From contig CAUGVQ010000029.1 in NCBI GenBank assembly GCA_959602875.1, forward strand, positions 1-19,911: a stretch of 19,911 bases of DNA. Direction: 5' to 3'. Of this stretch, positions 15,450 to 19,911 are shown piece after piece. Position 1 is the first letter of the stretch, and every line of letters starts with the position of its first letter. The notes below the pieces were generated by a model. The model had not been told where the DNA came from, ran no database searches, and saw only the letters and a program-made list of their open reading frames with translations. Origin of the DNA: an uncultured Collinsella sp. Lineage in GTDB: Bacteria > Actinomycetota > Coriobacteriia > Coriobacteriales > Coriobacteriaceae. Both the position numbers and the translations under genes were made by a program.

Positions 15450-15638
15450 ATGCTCCGCGACGAGATGGCGCGCGTGTACCGGGAGCTCAGACGCATCCGG
15501 TCCGCCGACGAGGTCGACGAGGGGCTCGCCTGGACGGTCGACTTCCTCGCGCGGGAGTTCGCCGCCATGCGCGGAGAGGAGGAGCCCTCGGACGTCGAGC
15601 GGGAGGACGCCCTCATCTTCGGCATGTCGCGGAGGTGA
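15450..15638 (+). CDS. Small acidic helical protein, unknown
   Basis: This 62-residue protein starts MLRDEMARVYRELRRIR and ends GMSRR. It is charged, predicted helical, rich in Arg and Glu, and has no membrane segment. I do not recognise it. A decayed copy at 13296-13425 shares most of its C-terminal half, with both silent and replacement changes, which supports it as a former gene family. The start is uncertain: a TTG at 15414, the ATG at 15450 and an ATG at 15465 are all in frame, and none has a good binding site (AGAGGA is 15 bases before 15450). The AlbA_2 regulator starts 69 bases after the stop on the same strand, so the two may form one unit. Confidence 0.5.
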   Translation: MLRDEMARVYRELRRIRSADEVDEGLAWTVDFLAREFAAMRGEEEPSDVEREDALIFGMSRR

Positions 15639-15707
15639 GGGGCGAACCTCATCGGTCAGCCTGCCGCAACCGTACGATAAAATATCGCCCAAGGACAGGA
15701 GGGCCCG

Positions 15708-17156
15708 ATGCAGCACCCCATCGAACAAAATGATCCGAAACGGTTCTCCTCGGAGAAGGAGAACCAGTACTTCGACCGCAAGAGCGCCCGGAAGGCCGCT
15801 AACGACATCTCCAGGCACATCAGCGCCTTTGCGAACGCATCCGGCGGCAAGCTCGTCATCGGCATCGAGGACGACGGCGAGATCACCGGCTTCAGGCGCA
15901 GGGGCGCCCACGACATCGAGGACTTCCTCCAGGCCCCCATCACGTGCTGCGACCCCGTCCCCGCCGTCAGGGCCGAGGAGGTCCACGTCACCAACTCGAG
16001 TGGGGAGAACGATCGCATCCTCGTCCTCGACGTCCAGGCCTCAACCGACCGGGTCATCGCGAGAAAGCGCGACGGCGAGGTCTTCCTCAGGCAGAAGGAC
16101 GAGAGCGTCCGGCTGGACCGCGAGCAGGTTCGCGCCCTCGAGTACGACAAGAACCAGAGGCGCTTCGAGGACGAGTTGGCAGACAGGTCCGGCATCGACG
16201 ACATCGACCGCGAGGTGATGGACCGCTACCGGGAGGAGCTCGGGACCGACGCCCCCTACGAGCAGATACTCAGAAGCAGGGGGATGCTCGTCGACGGGCA
16301 CCTCACCAACGCGGGGGTTCTCCTGTTCGCAAGGAACCCCACGCAGTTCATCCCGTGCGCCCGCGTGAGGGTCATGCGCTTCGACGGCAGCAGGATGGAG
16401 ACCGGTCGGCGCCTGAACATCGTGAAGGACAGGACCTTCGACGGGCCCCTCCCCAAGGTGATCGAGGGTGCCAAGCAGATGATCTCCAGCCAGCTCCGGG
16501 AGTTCCAGTTCCTGGGGGACAACGGGAAGTTCAAGATCATCCCCGAGTACCCGGAGTTCGCGTGGTTCGAGGGTCTCGTCAACGCGGTCACGCACAGGAA
16601 CTACGCCTACTCTGGCGACTACATCCGCGTCATGATGTACGACGACCGCCTCGAGATCCTCAGCCCCGGAAAGCTCCCCAACATCGTCACCCTCGAGAAC
16701 ATGCGCCACACCCGCTGGTCGCGCAACCCCATCATCGCCCGCACCCTCGTCGAGTTCGGCTGGGTGAGGGAGCTCAACGAGGGGGTGCAGAGGATCTACG
16801 ACGAGATGGCCAGCTTCTTCCTCAACGACCCCGTCTTCTCGGAGCCGAACGACTCCTCGGTGCTGCTCACGCTCGAGAACAGCATAACGTCGCGCGTCCT
16901 CAGGCAGAGCGACACCGTCTCCGGCATCGTCGGCGAGGACGCGTACAGGGCCCTCACCGAGCCCGAGCTGTCAGCGGTCCAGATCGTGTATGCGAGGGGC
17001 AAGGTCACCGTCAAGCAGCTGTCCGAGCGCCTCGGGAGGAGCCCCAAGTTCGCCAGGTCGACCCTGAGGGGCCTCGTCGGCAAAGGCGTCCTCTCATGGC
17101 ACGGCTCCGGCCCCAAGGACCCGTCCCAGTACTACTCCTTCCCCCGCTCCCGTTAA
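15708..17156 (+). CDS. AlbA_2 / GHKL ATP-binding transcriptional regulator-like protein
   Basis: The protein has 482 residues and three parts. The N-terminal AlbA_2 (Schlafen AlbA_2) domain has ENQYFDRKSAR and FANASGGKLVIGIEDDGEITG (about 18-61). The middle HATPase_c_4-type domain has the N-box WFEGLVNAVTHRNY and MYDDRLEILSPGKLP (about 284-325). A C-terminal winged helix has VTVKQLSERLGRSPKFARSTL then GKGVL (about 433-463). Family members are annotated as ATP-binding or putative DNA-binding regulators; the true activity is not settled, and some relatives occur near defence genes. AGGAGG lies 6 bases before the ATG. Arginine codon AGG and C/G-ending codons are used far more than in the core genes here, a sign of transfer. 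The gene looks intact among pseudogenes. Confidence 0.88.
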   Translation: MQHPIEQNDPKRFSSEKENQYFDRKSARKAANDISRHISAFANASGGKLVIGIEDDGEITGFRRRGAHDIEDFLQAPITCCDPVPAVRAEEVHVTNSSGENDRILVLDVQASTDRVIARKRDGEVFLRQKDESVRLDREQVRALEYDKNQRRFEDELADRSGIDDIDREVMDRYREELGTDAPYEQILRSRGMLVDGHLTNAGVLLFARNPTQFIPCARVRVMRFDGSRMETGRRLNIVKDRTFDGPLPKVIEGAKQMISSQLREFQFLGDNGKFKIIPEYPEFAWFEGLVNAVTHRNYAYSGDYIRVMMYDDRLEILSPGKLPNIVTLENMRHTRWSRNPIIARTLVEFGWVRELNEGVQRIYDEMASFFLNDPVFSEPNDSSVLLTLENSITSRVLRQSDTVSGIVGEDAYRALTEPELSAVQIVYARGKVTVKQLSERLGRSPKFARSTLRGLVGKGVLSWHGSGPKDPSQYYSFPRSR

Positions 17157-17218
17157 GACTGATAAGACGGCCCCTCAGGCCCGGCGAGATTCCCGGGCCT
17201 GCGGGGCCGAGCGGGTAA

Positions 17219-17245
17219 GAGTAAGTCCGAGTAGTTCCGAGTAGG
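17219..17245. repeat. 10-bp tandem repeat array 1
   Basis: GAGTAAGTCC, GAGTAGTTCC and a third partial unit GAGTAGGTAA follow head to tail. The unit is GAGTA, two variable bases, then TCC. The same two forms alternate in array 2. Confidence 0.8.
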
Positions 17246-17339
17246 TAAGGGCGACGATTGGCCCATCTTGCGCCGTAATCTGATAAAAGCGCAGGTAAAC
17301 ACCTCGGCAATCATTTCGACAAGCCGTTTTACTGGGTTC

Positions 17340-17384
17340 GAGTAAGTCCGAGTAGTTCCGAGTAAGTCCGAGTAGTTCCGAGTA
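17340..17384. repeat. 10-bp tandem repeat array 2
   Basis: GAGTAAGTCC and GAGTAGTTCC alternate twice, with a fifth unit GAGTA before the pattern ends. The true period is therefore 20 bp, made of two half-units. One unit equals about one helix turn, so a protein could bind all units on one face. Confidence 0.85.
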
Positions 17385-17464
17385 GCCCAGCAGCAACCCG
17401 GCTACCCGCTGCATGAAAACAGCAGCTCAGACGCATGACATGCCGCCACATGAAGCGGCTAGCT

Positions 17465-17485
17465 CGGGTAAGAGTAAGTCCGAGT
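17465..17485. repeat. 10-bp repeat, single unit with shared flank (array 3)
   Basis: CGGGTAAGAGTAAGTCCGAG is identical to the sequence starting at 17212, including 7 bases before the first unit. The second unit is already altered (GAGTGGTCAG). Confidence 0.7.
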
Positions 17486-17814
17486 GGTCAGAGCAGGGCC
17501 CGGCTCCCCCTTTCTCAGCCGAGTGCTGAGCCCATCGGACAAAACCAAGGCGACAACCCAATAGCGACGAGCCGAGGCCGGCGGATGCCGGTTATTCCTC
17601 GTGCGCGCAGCCTGTCACGGGCCCCGCTTTCCCCGCAAGGGCCGCGATGCTTTTCCGGCTTCTTTCGGGCTCGGCCGCCCCCGCTCAGAGCGGTACCGGC
17701 GAAGCTCGCCTGAAACAACCGTTCGGTCGCGCCTCCCCGCCGGAGAACCAGCGGCCGCGCCTTCGCCCCTCCCAATATCCCCATACGTGCCTCGCCTTGG
17801 CTCTCCCGTGGTTT

Positions 17815-17858
17815 CTATTGAGCAATTTCGCCGTATGCGGCATTGTTTTCTCAGTAAG
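17815..17858. repeat. Palindromic element, copy B
   Basis: CTATTGAGCAATTTCGCCGT followed by ATGCGGCATTGTTTTCTCAG, close to copy A at 15355-15396 (same left arm, same inner GCCG-TATG-CGGC). The right arm has decayed to CTCAGTAAG. Same orientation as copy A, 2.46 kb away. No gene starts next to it on the minus strand. Confidence 0.7.
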
Positions 17859-17878
17859 AAGAAGGTGAGCCCCGGCCT

Positions 17879-17934
17879 ATTCTGGACATTCTTCTGGTCA
17901 TGTCTGCATCGCTGTCCAGATTAATGTCCAGAAT
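17879..17934. repeat. Long inverted repeat at the end of the HNH gene
   Basis: Arms of 22 bases (17879-17900 and 17913-17934) pair at 19 positions around a 12-base loop. The outer 12 bp, ATTCTGGACATT/AATGTCCAGAAT, are perfect. The right arm contains the last codons and the TAA (17921-17923) of the HNH gene. It could be its terminator or an end of a former mobile segment. Confidence 0.75.
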
Positions 17935-18532
17935 CGATCCGCCTGTCAGACAGCAACGCGACTTGAGCGGAAACCCCTGCCCGGACGGCGGCCGCAAGCT
18001 CCTCGCACCGCGCCATCTGCTCGACTAGCCTCCTATGCGCATCCCAATACGCTTCCCAGAGACCCCCATCGACCATGGACTCGAAGTCAATCTGCATCGG
18101 AGGAAATCTCCGCTCATACTCGTCTATCCTTTCGGCTCTCTCCCCGACATCTCCCACGCCCCGCGACGCGGGCGACAGCGGCGACGGCCCGAACATCCAC
18201 TTCCTCCAGGGCTTGTTCCCCTTAGACTGATTGCACTTCCCACATGCGGGGACAAGGTTGTGAATCTCCGTGATGTAGCCCGTTGGTCGCTTGCCCCGTA
18301 CGATGGCGTTGAGATGGTCCCACTCCGTCGCGGGGTCGCCGCAGTAGGCGCAGCGCACATCCGAGGCGTCCATGCCAAGCACCTCGAGCGCAAGGGCGAT
18401 TTCCTCGTCACCCGGCATGATTGCAGGGATAATCCCGTTCACAAATGAGTTCGTGATACTCGACGTCCGGCCGGTTATCTTTACCGGTGTTGGCATCTTG
18501 AATGCATTGGAAAGAGCGCTCATTGCTATCAT
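17921..18532 (-). CDS. HNH endonuclease
   Basis: This 203-residue nuclease of the beta-beta-alpha-metal type has CAYCGDPATEWDHLN at about 61-75, then EIHNLVPACGKCNQSKGNK at about 88-106. The two CxxC pairs should hold a structural zinc, and His73 is the catalytic general base. The N-terminal segment RTSSITNSFVNGIIPAI and the C-terminal FESMVDGGLWEAYWDAH are conserved in a group of stand-alone HNH proteins sometimes labelled restriction endonucleases. No methyltransferase is near, so a restriction role is unproven. ATGs at 18532 and 18523 are both possible; GAGG is 3 and 12 bases away, so neither is decisive. It lies 82 bases after guaA copy 2 on the same strand, with its own likely promoter in an AT-rich gap. 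Confidence 0.87.
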   Translation of the reverse strand: MIAMSALSNAFKMPTPVKITGRTSSITNSFVNGIIPAIMPGDEEIALALEVLGMDASDVRCAYCGDPATEWDHLNAIVRGKRPTGYITEIHNLVPACGKCNQSKGNKPWRKWMFGPSPLSPASRGVGDVGERAERIDEYERRFPPMQIDFESMVDGGLWEAYWDAHRRLVEQMARCEELAAAVRAGVSAQVALLSDRRIDSGH

Positions 18533-18585
18533 TCGCCTCAGAACAAAATGGGGTTACAGCATATCTGTAGTCCCATCTAACTGCT

Positions 18586-18591
18586 ATTATA
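18586..18591 (-). promoter_or_regulatory. Candidate -10 box for the HNH gene
   Basis: A perfect TATAAT on the minus strand lies 54 bases before the HNH start, in an AT-rich gap of 82 bases. The matching -35 region reads only CGAACA. The AT-rich gap between two GC-rich genes supports a separate promoter for the HNH gene. Confidence 0.5.
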
Positions 18592-18614
18592 TTGCGATTA
18601 CAAACAAATGTTCG

Positions 18615-19601
18615 CTATTCCCACTCGATGGTGCCGATGGGCTTGGGCGTGAGATCGTAGGCCACGCGGCAGATACCCGGCACCTCCGCGAGGATGCGAT
18701 CGGTGATCTTCTTGAGGAGCGCCCAGTCGAGCTCGGGCACCGTGGCGGTCATGGCGTCCACCGTGTTGACGGCGCGGATGATGGCAGGCCAGTCGTAGGC
18801 GCGCTTGCCGTCGCGCACGCCGGTGGCGCGCATGTCGGGCACGACCACGAAGTACTGCCAGACCTTGCCGGCGAGTCCCGCCTCGGCAAACTCGTCGCGC
18901 AGGATCTTGTCGGCCGCGCGCAACGCCTCCAAGCGATCGCGCGTGATGGCACCGAGGCAGCGCACGCCCAGACCGGGGCCGGGGAACGGCTGACGCTCGA
19001 CCATGGACTCGGGGAGCCCTAGCTCGCGCCCAACCGTGCGCACCTCGTCCTTGTAGAGCAGGCGTACGGGTTCGACCAGCTCGAACTGCAGGTCGTCGGG
19101 CAGGCCGCCCACGTTATGATGGGCCTTCACGCCGTCGGACTCCACAATGTCCGGATAGATAGTGCCCTGTGCGAGGAATGAGACGTCGCCTGCGACCTTG
19201 CGGGCCTCCTCCTCAAACACGCGGATGAACTCGGCGCCGATGATCTTGCGCTTGCGCTCCGGCTCAGCAACACCCGCCAACAGGTCGAGGAAGCGGTCGG
19301 TCGCGTCCACGTAGACGAGATTCGCGTCCATCTGGTTGCGGAACACGTCGATGACCTGCTCGGACTCGCCCTTGCGCATGAGGCCGTGGTTCACGTGCAC
19401 GCAGATGAGCTGACGCCCCACCGCGCGGATGAGCAGCGCCGCCACAACGCTCGAATCCACACCGCCCGAGAGCGCGAGCAGCACGTTCTTGTCGCCGATC
19501 TGGGCGCGCAGGGCCTCGACCTGCTCGTCGATGAACGCTTGGGCGAGCTCGGGCGTGGTGATGCGGGCCATGTCGTCCGGTCGCTTGCTGGGTAGCTCCA
19601 T
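18615..19601 (-). CDS. guaA: GMP synthase, ATP-pyrophosphatase subunit, copy 2 (complete)
   Basis: This is the complete synthetase part of GMP synthase, 328 residues, amidating XMP with ATP. The PP-loop SGGVDSS is at 45-51. Then come HHNVGGLPDDLQFELVEPVR and the C-terminal dimerisation part with RQPFPGPGLGVRCLG, ending TPKPIGTIEWE, the normal family end. There is no glutaminase domain, so it should work with a separate amidotransferase subunit as in archaea. The frame is open to 19742, but the ATG at 19599-19601 has AAGGAG 7 bases upstream and matches copy 1 in start position. The 5' part is about 93% identical in protein to copy 1 at 1-400. The HNH gene follows on the same strand. Confidence 0.96.
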   Translation of the reverse strand: MELPSKRPDDMARITTPELAQAFIDEQVEALRAQIGDKNVLLALSGGVDSSVVAALLIRAVGRQLICVHVNHGLMRKGESEQVIDVFRNQMDANLVYVDATDRFLDLLAGVAEPERKRKIIGAEFIRVFEEEARKVAGDVSFLAQGTIYPDIVESDGVKAHHNVGGLPDDLQFELVEPVRLLYKDEVRTVGRELGLPESMVERQPFPGPGLGVRCLGAITRDRLEALRAADKILRDEFAEAGLAGKVWQYFVVVPDMRATGVRDGKRAYDWPAIIRAVNTVDAMTATVPELDWALLKKITDRILAEVPGICRVAYDLTPKPIGTIEWE

Positions 19602-19629
19602 GAGTGCTCCTTCGGTTGCTGGAATGGGG

Positions 19630-19682
19630 CCGTTGGACCCGATTCTAACGTTTGCGGCAGACGGAACGCGCACCGTTGGACC
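19630..19682 (-). promoter_or_regulatory. Promoter region of guaA copy 2 with a 10-bp direct repeat
   Basis: On the minus strand GGTCCAACGG occurs twice, 43 bases apart (19682-19673 and 19639-19630), with TAGAAT (19647-19642) between as a likely -10 box. A regulator could bind both sites around the promoter. Copy 1 of guaA lacks this repeat upstream, so the two copies may be controlled differently. Confidence 0.4.
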
Positions 19683-19778
19683 GCTGCCCGGCAAACGTGG
19701 AGAAGGGGCGCGCGAGCGTAAGGGGCACGAGGTGCGCGGCACGGGCTTTGGGCGCCCGATACCTACCGGCGCACACCA

Positions 19779-19814
19779 GCACCCCGGCGCGGCCCAAGAT
19801 TCACGCCGGGGTGC
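19779..19814 (-). terminator. Hairpin terminator of the gene at the right edge
   Basis: GCACCCCGGCG and CGCCGGGGTGC form a perfect 11-bp stem around 14 bases, starting 26 bases after the TAG at 19841-19843. No T-run follows on the minus strand, so it may depend on other factors. Confidence 0.55.
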
Positions 19815-19840
19815 GCCCCGGTACGCCCCAAGCGAAGCGC

Positions 19841-19911
19841 CTATTTGTCGCGGAACGTCAACAGGTCACGGTAATCCATGTTGCGCGGACGCACTCGATC
19901 GGGATCGCGGA
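19841..19911 (-). CDS. C-terminal end of an unidentified gene
   Basis: The minus frame gives 22 residues ending MDYRDLLTFRDK and TAG, running in from the right edge. An 11-bp hairpin follows, which supports a real gene end. Too little is visible to name it. It lies upstream of guaA copy 2 on the same strand. Confidence 0.55.
   Translation of the reverse strand, partial: RDPDRVRPRNMDYRDLLTFRDK

Larger units (their letters stand above)
17157..17920. other. 764 bp without a convincing gene, rich in repeats
   Basis: No frame here has both protein-like content and a binding site. It holds three arrays of a 10-bp repeat (17219-17245, 17340-17384, 17465-17485), palindrome copy B (17815-17858), and the left arm of a long inverted repeat (from 17879). 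Between 17500 and 17800 several frames overlap on both strands with no preference for one. Two perfect short hairpins lie there, CCGCT-CAG-AGCGG (17681-17693) and GGCGA-AGC-TCGCC (17698-17710), so a structured RNA cannot be excluded. Confidence 0.6.

Noticed and set aside
15390..15986. Minus-strand frame of 198 codons over the small acidic protein and the AlbA_2 start
   Set aside because: It overlaps the well-supported AlbA_2 N-terminus and has no binding site. Similarity to a minus frame at 13263-13457 only reflects the duplicated DNA.
17321..17350. tRNA T-arm-like GGTTCGAGT
   Set aside because: No acceptor stem, anticodon arm or CCA end fits around it.
17175..17414. Minus-strand frame through the 10-bp repeats
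   Set aside because: The repeated YSELLGLT-like peptide comes from the DNA repeat. No binding site, and the flanks show no conserved domain.
17212..17485. CRISPR array
   Set aside because: Units are 10 bp and directly joined, with no spacers of even length and no cas genes in the window.
18600..18640. Attachment site formed by the guaA 3' end
   Set aside because: I looked for a second copy of the last guaA bases within the window and found none. The other end may lie outside, so only the island idea is kept.

Overview
The window is GC-rich DNA from a high-GC Gram-positive gut bacterium. The best fit is the Coriobacteriia, and Collinsella in particular. The grounds are a GMP synthase without its glutaminase half, a bile salt hydrolase with the full active-site set, strong purine-rich ribosome binding sites, and C/G-ending codons in most genes. 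No rRNA or tRNA gene is visible, so the genus is an inference.

Region 1 (1-11541) is ordinary chromosome. The 5' part of one GMP synthase ATP-pyrophosphatase gene runs off the left edge. It is followed by an MFS transporter, a bile salt hydrolase and a divergent glycoside hydrolase family 2 enzyme. Next come the transcription accessory protein Tex, a tyrosine phosphatase, a large unknown lipoprotein, an ArsC/Spx-like protein with no cysteine, and a tRNA dihydrouridine synthase. Bile salt hydrolase and transporter lie head to tail with a strong hairpin between them, which suggests a bile-acid module.

Region 2 (about 11542-18600) is accessory DNA with much decay. It holds a gene remnant beside two hairpins, a small HD hydrolase, a membrane protein, a frameshifted copy of a small acidic protein, a frameshifted PH-like gene, a possible PD-(D/E)XK nuclease and a broken AAA ATPase. 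These are followed by an intact copy of the small acidic protein in front of an AlbA_2/GHKL-type ATP-binding regulator. After that comes 764 bp without a convincing gene, containing 10-bp tandem repeats and the second copy of a palindromic element. An HNH endonuclease follows, its last codons built into a long inverted repeat. No integrase or transposase is visible.

Region 3 (18615-19911) has a second, complete GMP synthase ATP-pyrophosphatase gene, in the same orientation as the first and about 93% identical in protein over the shared part. The C-terminal end of an unidentified gene reaches the right edge. The accessory region begins right after the 3' end of this guaA copy, a place where genomic islands are known to insert in other bacteria. 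The two guaA copies bracket about 18 kb as direct repeats.

The best candidates for something new are the small acidic protein plus AlbA_2 regulator pair, which lies between two copies of a CTATTGAG...CTCAATAG palindrome, and the 10-bp repeat arrays next to it.
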